Source: Bog-756 sp963734435 | Lineage (GTDB): Bacteria; Actinomycetota; Acidimicrobiia; Acidimicrobiales; RAAP-2 | Reading direction: 5' to 3' | NCBI GenBank assembly: GCA_963734435.1 | Contig: CAVTHA010000003.1 | Location: 310,001 to 374,000, forward strand | Length of the DNA stretch: 64,000 nucleotides | Part shown: one piece after another, positions 38,415 to 46,974 of the stretch | Position numbering within the stretch: position 1 is the first letter of the stretch | How the letters are laid out: each line of letters opens with the position of its first letter | Program-made: the position numbers and the translations under genes | The notes under the pieces: generated by a model | The model's input: only the letters and a program-made list of their open reading frames with translations | Database searches by the model: none | Told to the model about the DNA's origin: nothing

Positions 38415-39350
38415 TCATCCGCCCCAGCGGAGCACGGCGCTGGCCCAGGTCATCCCGCCGCCGAATCCGGTGAGCAGGACATGTTGGCCTGATTGCAGCC
38501 GTTCCTCCTCGAGTGCGTCGGCCAGGGCCAGCGGGATCGACGCTGACGAGGTGTTGCCGTACCGGTCGATGACGACGACCGCCCGGTCCTCTGGGAGGCC
38601 CAGGCGCTGGCACACCGCGGTGATGATCCGCAGGTTGGCTTGGTGGGGAACGATGAGGTCGATGTCGTCGCGAGTGAGCCCAGCCTCGCTGATTGCCTGC
38701 TCTGCCGACTCGACGACGGCCCGCACCGCCTTGCGGAAGATCTCCTTGCCGTCCATGTAGAGATATCCCCCGTGGTCACACTTGAGGAGATGGCGGAGGG
38801 ACCCGTCGGAGCCGAGGTTCCACGACAGCAGCTGCCCGGGGCCGTCTACTGCCTCGAGCACGACGGCCCCGGCCCCGTCACCGACCAGGACCGCCACCGA
38901 GCGATCGTCCCAATCGGTGATACGGCTCAACGTCTCGGACCCGATGACCAACAGCCGCTCGGCGCCGATGGCCAGCATCCCGTGGGCCACCGCCAGGCCG
39001 TAGACGAACCCGGAGCACGCCGCGTTGACGTCGAAGGCCCCCCCGATGATCCCGATCCCGTCCTGCACACTGGCCGAGGTGCCCGGCACGATCTGGTCCG
39101 GGGTGGTGGTGGCCAGGATGACTCCGTCGATCTCGTCGGGCCGGCGTCCGGCTTTGGCCAGGGCGGCCAATCCGGCGTCGATGGCCAGCTGGGAGGTGGT
39201 CCCGCCGATCCGCCGCTCCCGGATGCCGGTTCGCTCCTGGATCCAGGCGTCGCTGGTGTCCATGGTCACCGAGAGATCCTGGTTGGTCACCACCTTGTCG
39301 GGCACGGCGATGCCCCACCCGGTGACCACGCCTCCTCGGGCGGTGTTCAC
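38415..39350 (-). CDS. fabH: 3-oxoacyl-[ACP] synthase III (FabH-like)
   Basis: A 311-residue ketoacyl synthase III. The catalytic Cys112 lies in NAACSGFVYGLA, His236 in IVPHQANLRII and Asn266 in RYGNTSSASIPLAL, so the full triad is present. WIQERTGIRERRI near residue 36 and the C-terminal LLTGFGGGMTWASAVLRWG are also typical. FabH starts fatty-acid synthesis by joining an acyl-CoA to malonyl-ACP; relatives also make other starter condensations. The start ATG (39350) is three bases after the stop of the thiolase gene, giving a minus-strand unit with the thiolase and oxidoreductase rather than a standard fatty-acid operon, so a specialised role is possible. Confidence 0.9.
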   Translation of the reverse strand: MNTARGGVVTGWGIAVPDKVVTNQDLSVTMDTSDAWIQERTGIRERRIGGTTSQLAIDAGLAALAKAGRRPDEIDGVILATTTPDQIVPGTSASVQDGIGIIGGAFDVNAACSGFVYGLAVAHGMLAIGAERLLVIGSETLSRITDWDDRSVAVLVGDGAGAVVLEAVDGPGQLLSWNLGSDGSLRHLLKCDHGGYLYMDGKEIFRKAVRAVVESAEQAISEAGLTRDDIDLIVPHQANLRIITAVCQRLGLPEDRAVVVIDRYGNTSSASIPLALADALEEERLQSGQHVLLTGFGGGMTWASAVLRWGG

Positions 39351-39353
39351 CGA

Positions 39354-40532
39354 TCAGCCCGCCTCGAGGATGTGGATGCCGATGAAGGCGGCATCGGTCG
39401 GTGATCCATCGAACCCGATCATGCCACCGGTGTTGGCCGCCAGGGCCAGTCGCGCGCCCTCGACCTGCCGTTGACCGGCCTTGCCGCGGAGCTGGTCGAC
39501 CAGTTCTGCGACCTGGGCGATGCCGGTCGCCCCCAGCGGGTGCCCCCTGGCCACCAGGCCGCCGCTCGTGTTGACCGTCACGCCCTTGCCCCCGATGCCC
39601 GTATCGCCGGTGACCGTGGCGGGCCCGGCGTCGCCCGGCTTGAAGAAGCCGAGCGCCTCGAGGGCAAACAACTCCTCGGGACTGGTGGCGTCATGGAGCT
39701 CGACCACATCGACGTCGCCCGGATCGACGCCGGCTGCGTCCCACGCTGCCTCTGCCGTTTCCGCCAACCGATCGTGATAGTCGATGTCACCGTTGCCCGA
39801 GCGGGCCGTACTGGTTCGAATTCTCGGTGCCCCGGCCGTCCGCGCCGCCGACAGCACCACGGCTGCAGCACCGTCGGTGAACGAGGAGCACATCAAGCGG
39901 GTGAGTGGGGAGACGATGGTCGGAGAAGCAAGGACCTCGTCACTCGAGACCGCGGTTCGGAACTGGGCGTTGGGATTGAGGGCGCCGTGACGACGAGCTT
40001 TCACCGTGGCCGCGGCGAACTGCTCGAGGGTGGCGCCGCGGTCCAACAGGACATCGGCCCACGATGCGTTGAGGGCCATGAGCACGGATCCCGACGGATT
40101 CTCCATCGTGTCGTGCATCCTGGTCCGGTCACCGAGCGGCACCCCGTCCTCCACGCCCGCCAGCGTCGCCACGCGATCGCCAGTCCACATCTTCTCGACC
40201 CCGACGGCCACCACGGTCCGGGTGCCGCCCAGACTGGCCAATGTGGCCAAGTGCAGGGCGGAGGACCCGCCGGCACACGAATTGTCCACGTTCACGATGC
40301 CCGCGTTGCGGAGCCCGGCTTGGCGAAGGAACGACTGGCCCCGGATGCATCCCTGGTCGAGGAGCCGCCCGGCGGTGGCGTTCCCGAAGACGACCAGGTC
40401 GACGCGGGCCGGGTCGACCTGGGCCTCGGCCAGGGCCTCGGCCACCACCTGGTGGGCCATGCCTTCGGCCGTGAGGTCCTTGCGGTACATCGGGGTGACA
40501 GCCGTGCCCACGATGCGGGGGGTGTGGTCCAC
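39354..40532 (-). CDS. Thiolase / SCP-x-like acetyl-CoA acetyltransferase
   Basis: A 392-residue thiolase-fold protein. Cys86 in VDNSCAGGSSALHLA is the acyl-accepting residue. VELHDATSPEEL replaces the usual NEAF block, as is common in the SCP-x/lipid-transfer-like thiolases of actinobacteria, and the C-terminal GGLVARGHPLGATGIAQ is the normal GHP motif. The C-terminal Cys motif (CxG) has no cysteine here; the sequence is ALAANTGGMIG. Such proteins often act in sterol or fatty-acid breakdown, or in condensation without the second Cys. It lies between FabH (3 bases) and a luciferase-like oxidoreductase (6 bases), so the three are likely co-transcribed. Confidence 0.85.
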   Translation of the reverse strand: MDHTPRIVGTAVTPMYRKDLTAEGMAHQVVAEALAEAQVDPARVDLVVFGNATAGRLLDQGCIRGQSFLRQAGLRNAGIVNVDNSCAGGSSALHLATLASLGGTRTVVAVGVEKMWTGDRVATLAGVEDGVPLGDRTRMHDTMENPSGSVLMALNASWADVLLDRGATLEQFAAATVKARRHGALNPNAQFRTAVSSDEVLASPTIVSPLTRLMCSSFTDGAAAVVLSAARTAGAPRIRTSTARSGNGDIDYHDRLAETAEAAWDAAGVDPGDVDVVELHDATSPEELFALEALGFFKPGDAGPATVTGDTGIGGKGVTVNTSGGLVARGHPLGATGIAQVAELVDQLRGKAGQRQVEGARLALAANTGGMIGFDGSPTDAAFIGIHILEAG

Positions 40533-40538
40533 GACTGC

Positions 40539-41528
40539 CTATACCCCGGTGAGTACGTCCGTCGCCGGAAGGGCGGCCATCAGACGTTCGAACTGGTCCA
40601 GCGGGTTGTCCTCGGTGACGTACACCACCACGTGGTGGGCGCCCGCCTCGCTGAACGCGGCCACGACTCCGGCAACCTCATCCGCGCTACCCGATATCAG
40701 GTGGCGGTCGAACGCCTTGGGAGGAATGCCATACATCGAGGACATCCATCTGGTCCCTCGCTGGCGGCTGCGAATGGGGTCATCGTCGACGGAGACGAAC
40801 AGCACCATGGACGGGGTCACTGCGCCGGCGGGACGTCCCGCCCGGTCCGCCTCCTTGATCAGCCTCTCGATCGCCTGCTCGTACGCCGCCGGGCTCAGGA
40901 ACAGAGGCATCCATCCGTCTGCCAAACCTGCCGCCCGCCGGAGGGCCGTCTCCGACGAACCTCCCACCCATACGGGCACGGGCAACGGCTCGGGGAGTTG
41001 ACCGTAGCGAGCCGGGCCGACCGCATCTGTGTCGCAGCGGCTGTTGCCCCGGCCCGACTCCCAGCACCGCCGAAGCTCGTTGATGCCGGCATCGAGCAAC
41101 TGGCCGCGGCGGTGGAAGTCCACTCCGGACTGCTGGTACTCGCCCTCGTGGCTCCCCACTCCCACACCGAGGACGAACCGCCCGAGTGTCAGAGACTGAA
41201 TGGTGGCGGCCTGTTTGGCCACCGCCGGTGCCTGTCGCAACGGCAGCTGCATCACGCAGGTTCCAAGCGTGGCCCGGTCCGTCGCCGTCGCCGCCACGGC
41301 CAGGGTCGTCATGGCCTCGAGGCATGGCCCGTGCCAGAACAGATGGTCACAGGTCCACAAGGCCCTCGCCCCCAGTTCCTCGGCCCGCCGGCAGGTCGTC
41401 TGGAGGTCCGCCACCGGGTCGGACCGCTGGTCGCCCGGCTCTGTCGCCGCCCACGGAGGCACGGTGTCCTGGACGAACGTCGGAAGGATGAGTCCGACTC
41501 CCGCCGGGGGACTGGCACGTCGCACCAT
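40539..41528 (-). CDS. Luciferase-like (LLM class) oxidoreductase, probably F420-dependent
   Basis: A TIM-barrel flavin/F420 oxidoreductase of about 329 residues from ATG 41528; upstream in-frame starts would add up to 19 residues with no family match. GVGLILPTF opens the barrel, AEELGARALWTCDHLFWHG has the CDHL/H motif for cofactor contact, LGTCVMQLPLRQAPAVAKQAATIQSLTLGRFVLGVGVG is the long family block, and VPVWVGGSSETALRRAAGLADGWMP the C-terminal one. Actinobacterial members mostly use F420. The next gene downstream is the thiolase, so the oxidoreductase may act on an acyl or terpenoid substrate. Confidence 0.85.
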   Translation of the reverse strand: MVRRASPPAGVGLILPTFVQDTVPPWAATEPGDQRSDPVADLQTTCRRAEELGARALWTCDHLFWHGPCLEAMTTLAVAATATDRATLGTCVMQLPLRQAPAVAKQAATIQSLTLGRFVLGVGVGSHEGEYQQSGVDFHRRGQLLDAGINELRRCWESGRGNSRCDTDAVGPARYGQLPEPLPVPVWVGGSSETALRRAAGLADGWMPLFLSPAAYEQAIERLIKEADRAGRPAGAVTPSMVLFVSVDDDPIRSRQRGTRWMSSMYGIPPKAFDRHLISGSADEVAGVVAAFSEAGAHHVVVYVTEDNPLDQFERLMAALPATDVLTGV

Positions 41529-41679
41529 GGGCACAAGCCATCGTAACCGCCACCGTGGGCTGACGGAACCACCCCGGGCAGCCATTCCCCACGGAGCCGA
41601 TGGATGATGTTCGAAGCTTTGGCTCCATGCGGCAGACTAGGGGCACGAGGTTCGAAGCGCCCAACAGAGGAATGGACGG

Positions 41680-42057
41680 GTGGGAATGGACAGGGAGCAC
41701 ACGGAGGAGCCCGGGAGCGAAGGCCCCGCTCATGGTCGGGCGCTGAGCGACGACGAGCGTGGCGAGCGCCTGTCCCAGCTCAACAGCCTCATCGAGCTCA
41801 TGCGGCCGGCGGTCCAGGCCGACGGTGGTGACCTCGTGTTGGTGGCCGCCGATCCGGTGACCGGGGTGGTCGAGGTCCAGCTGCAGGGTGCCTGCAGTTC
41901 CTGCGCAGTCAGCGCTTCGACTCTGCAGGGGGGCGTCGAGCGCATCCTGCACGACCGGCTCCCCTGGGTGACCGAGGTACGTGGAGGGATCGACGAGTCC
42001 GTCGATCCGTTCGAGAGCGAGGCCATGGGCCGCGGCGGGTACGTGCCGAGCTTCTGA
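41680..42057 (+). CDS. NifU C-terminal-domain protein (Fe-S scaffold)
   Basis: A 125-residue protein from GTG 41680 (ATG 41686 is also possible). An acidic N-terminal tail of about 35 residues precedes the NifU domain: LIELMRPAVQADGGDLVLV, VVEVQLQGACSSCAVSASTLQGGVERIL. The two cysteines of CSSC bind an Fe-S cluster for transfer to client proteins. The domain is complete; the tail after it (DPFESEAMGRGGYVPSF) is polar. It stands alone, between divergent and convergent neighbours, so it is probably its own transcription unit. Confidence 0.88.
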   Translation: MGMDREHTEEPGSEGPAHGRALSDDERGERLSQLNSLIELMRPAVQADGGDLVLVAADPVTGVVEVQLQGACSSCAVSASTLQGGVERILHDRLPWVTEVRGGIDESVDPFESEAMGRGGYVPSF

Positions 42058-42075
42058 TCGCCGCTCGGTAGACAG

Positions 42076-42759
42076 TCAGAGCCGTCGCAGCACCCGCAAC
42101 GATCCGCACTCGCCGTCTTCGGCGAATTCACCCGAGTCGAGGGCATCACGCCAGATGTCGTAGGGCGGACGGCCCCCGTCGGCCGGATCGGGGAACACGT
42201 CGTGGATGGCCAACCAGCCGTCCTCGACCACTTTGGGTGCCCACCCCCGATAGTCGGCCCAGGCTGGAGTCTCACCATGTCCGCCGTCGATGAAGCAGAA
42301 GGCCAGTGGGGTCGACCAGTGGGCGGACACGATCGAGGAGTCGCCGAACAGGCCCACCACCGACGACTCGAGCTGTGCGTTTTCGATGGAGGTGCGCCAG
42401 TGGGGGAGGGTGTCGATCCGGCCGGACGCCGGGTCGACCAGGGTTGGGTCATGATGCTCCCAGCCCGGTTGGTTCTCCTCGGAGCCGCGGTGGTGGTCGA
42501 GGCTGAAGAGGACGGCGCCGGTCTCCTCTGCCGCGCCACCGAGATACACCGACGACTTGCCGCACCACGCGCCGACTTCCACGAAGGTTGCCCGTTCGAA
42601 GCAGGCACCGGCCCGCAACGCCGCCAGGAACAGGGCTTCACCCTCGTCGTCGGGCATGAACCCCTTGGCCGCCCGGGCCAGCGACAGCAGGTGCTCTCGA
42701 CGTTCTCTCAACCGCGCCGCCTCCTCATCCGGCATGATCGAGGTGGATCGGGCGCCCAT
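42076..42759 (-). CDS. Class I SAM-dependent methyltransferase (Methyltransf_24-like)
   Basis: A 227-residue enzyme. FVEVGAWCGKSSVYLGGAA is the AdoMet-binding loop; LFSLDHHRGSEENQPGWEHHD is a typical continuation in this group, and LAFCFIDGGHGETPAWADYRGW holds the DGGH metal or catalytic motif seen in catechol- and CmcI-type O-methyltransferases. The C-terminus (PYDIWRDALDSGEF, SLRVLRRL) is complete. It is convergent with the NifU-domain gene. The acceptor is unknown; given the surroundings, a sugar hydroxyl is possible. Confidence 0.82.
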   Translation of the reverse strand: MGARSTSIMPDEEAARLRERREHLLSLARAAKGFMPDDEGEALFLAALRAGACFERATFVEVGAWCGKSSVYLGGAAEETGAVLFSLDHHRGSEENQPGWEHHDPTLVDPASGRIDTLPHWRTSIENAQLESSVVGLFGDSSIVSAHWSTPLAFCFIDGGHGETPAWADYRGWAPKVVEDGWLAIHDVFPDPADGGRPPYDIWRDALDSGEFAEDGECGSLRVLRRL

Positions 42760-42967
42760 CGCGCCAGCCTGTCACGCCTTCCGGAACTCCGGTATGACGT
42801 GATCGATCCTCGGGGTGAAACCCCTGGTGGGCAGAGGTGCGGCCGTGACTGCCGGAGTAGAGAGGGAGGCGCACGTTCCGCCGGCGAGCCTACTCGGCGT
42901 ACGATGGGTGCTCTTCTTTCGCTGCTGCGGATTGGCGAATACGCTGTAGCCAAGGCACGACTGAGCA

Positions 42968-44407
42968 ATGGGGGCCTGCGTTTCAATGAGTTCAGTGCAG
43001 AACGCCCGAATCGGCATTCTCGTCGTCGCCTACAACGCCGCCACCACGCTGGCCAAGGTTCTCGACCGGATACCCGAGGCGATTCGACCGGACATCGCAG
43101 AGGTGATCGTCAGCGACGACCACAGCCAGGACTCGACCTATCTGGTCGGCCTGGGTTACCAGCAGGTCTCCGACCTCCCGATCACATTGATCAGGCAGCC
43201 CACCAACCTGGGCTACGGCGGCAACCAGAAGGCCGGCTATGACCTGGCCATCGAGCATGGGCTGGATGTCGTGGTGATGCTGCACGGTGACGGCCAGTAT
43301 GCGCCGGAATCACTCCCCGAAATGGTGGCTCCGATCGTGGACGGGAGGGCCGATGCCGTCTTCGGCTCCCGCATCATGATCAAGGGCGCAGCCCGCAAAG
43401 GTGGAATGCCGCTCTACAAGTACGTGGGCAACCGCATCCTCACCCGGTTCGAGAATGCGGCACTCGGCACCGATCTCTCGGAGTTCCACTCCGGCTACCG
43501 GGCTTACTCGGTCAATGCACTCAAGCAGATTCCCTTCAATGAGAACTCCGACGGTTTCAACTTCGACACCCAGATCATCATTCAGTTGCATGACGCCGGC
43601 CTGCGGATCGTCGAGGTCCCGATCCCTACCTACTACGGCGACGAGATCTGTTACGTCGACGGGATGGGATACGCCCGTGACGTCTCCAAGGATGTGGTGG
43701 CCTACCGGCTGCAGAAGGCCGGGTTCGGCGACGGAAGCCGCATAGCTCTGAATCAGGAGTACCAACTCAAGCCGAGCGAGGACAGCTCTCATGGCCGGAT
43801 CTCGACACTCATGGGGGCCCGTCCGCCCAGCAAGATCCTCGACCTCGGGTGCTCCGGCGGGCGTCTGGCCCAGCGGCTGCGGGACATGGGCCACCACGTG
43901 ACCGGTGTCGACGTGACCGAGATCGCCGGCGTGCACGAGCGAACCGACGCGTTCTACCAGGCGGACCTCAACAAAGGCATCCCGTTCGAAGCGGGCTCCG
44001 GCTTCGATGTCGTGCTCGGTGCAGACGTGCTCGAACACCTGGTCGATCCCGGGGCAATGATCGAGCAGGCCCGTGATGTTCTTTCGCCTGAAGGAGTCGC
44101 CGTCTTCTGTGTTCCCAACATCGCCCACTGGTATCCGCGGACTCGCTCGACACTTGGAATGTTCGACTATGACCAGCGCGGAATCCTCGACTCGACGCAT
44201 CTTCGCTTCTTCACTCGCCGGAGCATCCGAAAGTTGATCGAACGGCACGGCTTCACGATCCGGCGGATCGAACCAGTCGGTCTTCCGCTGGATGCCATGG
44301 GCATCGAAGGCACCAAGGCGCACCTGGTCCGTCTGACCGACCAGGTCCTACTCGCGTCTGTGGCCCACGATGTTCGGTTACCAGTTCATCGTGGAGGCGA
44401 TGCCTAG
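42968..44407 (+). CDS. GT2 glycosyltransferase fused to a SAM methyltransferase
   Basis: A two-domain protein of 479 residues. The GT2 part (about 13-255) has IGILVVAYNAATTLAKVL, VIVSDDHSQDST, the metal-binding HGDGQY near 106-111, FGSRIMIKG and EFHSGYRAYSV. The methyltransferase part (about 285-460) has ILDLGCSGGRLAQRL at 289-303 and VVLGADVLEHLVDPG. The last residues HDVRLPVHRGGD look wrong: the +1 frame reads MFGYQFIVEAMPS, the usual C-terminus of this family, with TGA at 44415-44417, so one base is probably extra or missing near 44368. The fusion would transfer a sugar and methylate the sugar or its acceptor. Confidence 0.88.
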   Translation: MGACVSMSSVQNARIGILVVAYNAATTLAKVLDRIPEAIRPDIAEVIVSDDHSQDSTYLVGLGYQQVSDLPITLIRQPTNLGYGGNQKAGYDLAIEHGLDVVVMLHGDGQYAPESLPEMVAPIVDGRADAVFGSRIMIKGAARKGGMPLYKYVGNRILTRFENAALGTDLSEFHSGYRAYSVNALKQIPFNENSDGFNFDTQIIIQLHDAGLRIVEVPIPTYYGDEICYVDGMGYARDVSKDVVAYRLQKAGFGDGSRIALNQEYQLKPSEDSSHGRISTLMGARPPSKILDLGCSGGRLAQRLRDMGHHVTGVDVTEIAGVHERTDAFYQADLNKGIPFEAGSGFDVVLGADVLEHLVDPGAMIEQARDVLSPEGVAVFCVPNIAHWYPRTRSTLGMFDYDQRGILDSTHLRFFTRRSIRKLIERHGFTIRRIEPVGLPLDAMGIEGTKAHLVRLTDQVLLASVAHDVRLPVHRGGDA

Positions 44408-44533
44408 CGCCTCGTGACGGCTCTGGCCCGGGGGACACCTCACCGGCTCCGTTGCTCTAGGCGCTCGCTCGAGAACACGTAGTAATGTCCCGGTCTCTGC
44501 CGGGTGACTCCGGCTACGCATCCAAGGATGGAA

Positions 44534-45527
44534 ATGCGCTTCGCAGACAAGACTGTTGTGGTGACCGGGGCAGGCGGCTTCATCGGCAGCGCACTGGTCG
44601 AGCGATTGGTGTCCGAAGGGGCGCATGTGCGGGCCATGCTCCGGTACACCTCGCGTGCTGAGCGGGGTTGCCTGGCTGACGTCCCGCAATCTGTCCTGCG
44701 GGAGGTGGACATCACACTCGGTGACGTGCGTGATTTCGACGCCGTTCGGGCAGTCGTCCGTGGAGCGCATGCCATCTTTCACCTCGCCGCTCTCATCGGC
44801 ATCCCCTATTCGTACGAGCACCCACAGGAGGTGATCGATACGAACGTGATGGGCACATCCAACGTCCTCCTGGCCGCCAAGGAGCTTTCGACGCTCGAGC
44901 GGGTGGTCCTGACCTCCACCAGTGAGGTGTACGGGTCGGCGCTACGGATCCCGATCGATGAGGACCATCCGTTGCAGGCTCAGTCGCCCTACAGCGCCAC
45001 GAAGATTGCGGCAGATGCCCTGGGGATCAGCTTCCATAGGTCGTTCGGCATGCCGGTGACGATCGTTCGGCCGTTCAATGCGTACGGTCCCCGCCAGTCA
45101 GCTCGTGCTGTGATCCCGACCATCATCAGCCAGGCGTTGGCGGGGAAGACACTGCAGATGGGCACCCTCGACACCAAGCGAGACTTCACGTTTGTCGAAG
45201 ACACCGCCAGAGGCTTTGTCGCCGTTGCCGGCATCGGAGGCGGCCATAGGGCAGGTCTTCAATGTCGGATCGGGTGCGGAAGTCCGGATCGGGGACATTG
45301 TCACCAAGGTGGGAAAGATCGTCGGCCGCGACCTCGAGGTCGCCGAGGACGATCGGCGGGTCCGCCCGACCCAGAGCGAAGTGACTCGGCTTCTTGCCGA
45401 CAGCTCGAAGGCGCTCCGGCTCGCAGGTTGGAAGGCGGAAGTGTCCCTGGATGACGGACTGCGTCGCACGTGCGAGTGGATCGAGGAGCACCTCCACGAA
45501 TTCCGGACGCAGGAGTACGCCGTATGA
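44534..45527 (+). CDS. LegB-like NAD-dependent 4,6-dehydratase, one frameshift
   Basis: An SDR enzyme of about 330 residues. VVVTGAGGFIGSALVERLV is the NAD loop (GxxGxxG at 12-18). IFHLAALIGIPYSYEHPQEVIDTNVMGTSNVL, TSTSEVYGSALRIPIDEDHPLQAQSPYSATK (catalytic Y..K) and RPFNAYGPRQSARAVIPTII match the UDP-sugar dehydratase LegB type, which starts synthesis of legionaminic acid or bacillosamine-type sugars. A one-base insertion near 45235 breaks the frame; the rest (AIGQVFNVGSGAEVRIGDI, RPTQSEVTRLLADSSKA) is in the next frame. The start ATG 44534 has AAGG six bases before it. The stop overlaps the next gene as ATGA. Confidence 0.82.
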
Positions 45528-46234
45528 AGTGTGTGATGCTCGCCGGTGGGCTGGGAGTTCGGTTGCGTCCCCTGACCTACACGATCCCCAAGCCGCTTCT
45601 ACCGGTGGGTGAGCGCCCCATCCTCGAGGAGATCGTGACCCGCTTGCGGGCATTCGGATTGAGCGACATCGTCATCGCCGTCGGCTACCGGGCCGAGCTC
45701 ATCGAGACCTATTTCCGTGACGGGTCCCAGTTGGGTGTGCACATCGAGTATGCCCACGAGTCCGAGCCATTGGGAACCGCCGGTCCCTTGGCCCTCGTGC
45801 GTGCACAGTTCACCGACGCGATCGAGAGTTCGGAACCCCTGTTGGTGATGAACGGAGATATCCTGACCGACCTCGACTTGCCCAAGCTGGTCGAGTTCCA
45901 CCAGCGGGGTGGACAGGACATCACGGTGGTCACCCGCCAATACCAGCTCCGGCATCCCTACGGTGTGATCGAGCTCGACGGCGATCGAATCACGAAGGTC
46001 GTTGAGAAGCCGGCTGTCACCGACACGGTGAATGCCGGTGTGTATGTGTTCCAGTGGTCGGCTCTGGAACTGATACCCGACGGCCGCGCCTACGAGATCC
46101 CCGATTTGCTCAATCTGGCTTCGTCGTCCGGCCGAAGCATCGTGGCCTATCCGTTCGAGGGGAATTGGCTGCCGATCGACCGGATGGAGCAATTGGAGGA
46201 GGCGGCGCGGACCGTCGGCGACTACCCGTCATGA
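45524..46234 (+). CDS. Sugar-phosphate nucleotidyltransferase
   Basis: A 236-residue nucleotidyltransferase. MKCVMLAGGLGVRLRPLTYTIPKPLLPVGERPILE is the canonical nucleotide loop (GGxGxRLxPLT, PKPLLPV). EPLGTAGPLALVR and LLVMNGDILTDLDLPKL (metal Asp in NGD) follow, and VNAGVYVFQWSALELIP, with EGNWLPIDRMEQLEEA near the C-terminus, completes the short form. It activates a sugar 1-phosphate; the sugar cannot be told. Both ends overlap neighbours by four bases (ATGA with the dehydratase and with the GT2), so the three are translationally coupled and surely work together. Confidence 0.88.
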   Translation: MKCVMLAGGLGVRLRPLTYTIPKPLLPVGERPILEEIVTRLRAFGLSDIVIAVGYRAELIETYFRDGSQLGVHIEYAHESEPLGTAGPLALVRAQFTDAIESSEPLLVMNGDILTDLDLPKLVEFHQRGGQDITVVTRQYQLRHPYGVIELDGDRITKVVEKPAVTDTVNAGVYVFQWSALELIPDGRAYEIPDLLNLASSSGRSIVAYPFEGNWLPIDRMEQLEEAARTVGDYPS

Positions 46235-46968
46235 AGCTGTCCATCGTCGTCCCGGTCCGCAACGAGCACGAGACCATCGTGGCCATCCTGCAGCGAGTGC
46301 TGGCAGTTGACTGCCGGATGCCGAAGGAGGTGATCGTCGTGGACGGCGCCTCCACCGACGGGACTCGTGAGGCGCTGCTGGGCATGGGCGAATGCCCGGA
46401 TCTGGTGTTGGTGCTGGAGGATCAGGCTCGCGGCAAAGGTCGCGCCGTGCGTACCGGCTACGAGCGAGCGACCGGAGACATCGTCATCGTGCAGGACGCC
46501 GACCTCGAGTTGGACCCCGCCCAGATACCGATGCTGCTCGAGCCTCTGATTCGGGACAAGGCGCCGGTGGTGTTCGGATCGCGTTTCAAGGGCCGGGGGA
46601 GGGGCAGCACCCCGTTCGTCAGCTACGCCGGAAACATGTTGTTGACGTGGTCGGCAGATGCCCTGTTCCTGTGCCGCCTGACCGATGTCCTCACCTGTTA
46701 CAAGGTGATGTGGACGGACATTGCCAAAGGCCTCGATCTCCGCTGCGACGGGTTTGATTTCGACGGAGAGATCACTTGCCGTCTGTTGCGCGAAGGGCAT
46801 CGGATCATCGAGCTACCGGTGACCTACGATCCCCGTACCGTCGAAGAGGGAAAGAAGCTCACGACCGGGGTCGGGTGGAGCGTCCTCCGGGCCATCCTTC
46901 GGGTCCGATTCTCCCCGCGGTCGAAATCATCTGTGTGGCACCCAACCGCGGTGTCGTCCCCCGACTGA
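46231..46968 (+). CDS. GT2 glycosyltransferase (DPM1-like)
   Basis: A 245-residue single-domain GT2 enzyme. KLSIVVPVRNEHETIVAIL, VIVVDGASTDGTREAL, RGKGRAVRTGYERATGDIVIVQDADLE (DAD at 89-91), FGSRFKGRG and DVLTCYKVMWTDIAKGL place it with polyprenyl-phosphate sugar synthases. No membrane helix is added. The C-terminal CDGFDFDGEITCRLLREGHRIIELPVTY is a normal ending of the domain. It overlaps the nucleotidyltransferase by four bases and would use that enzyme's product to load a lipid carrier. Convergent with the acyltransferase gene 6 bases beyond. Confidence 0.87.
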   Translation: MKLSIVVPVRNEHETIVAILQRVLAVDCRMPKEVIVVDGASTDGTREALLGMGECPDLVLVLEDQARGKGRAVRTGYERATGDIVIVQDADLELDPAQIPMLLEPLIRDKAPVVFGSRFKGRGRGSTPFVSYAGNMLLTWSADALFLCRLTDVLTCYKVMWTDIAKGLDLRCDGFDFDGEITCRLLREGHRIIELPVTYDPRTVEEGKKLTTGVGWSVLRAILRVRFSPRSKSSVWHPTAVSSPD

Positions 46969-46974
46969 GGATTC

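Noticed and set aside
39471..41546. A 691-codon plus-strand frame
   Set aside because: It is the opposite strand of the thiolase and oxidoreductase genes, which carry catalytic motifs; composition is that of an antisense shadow.
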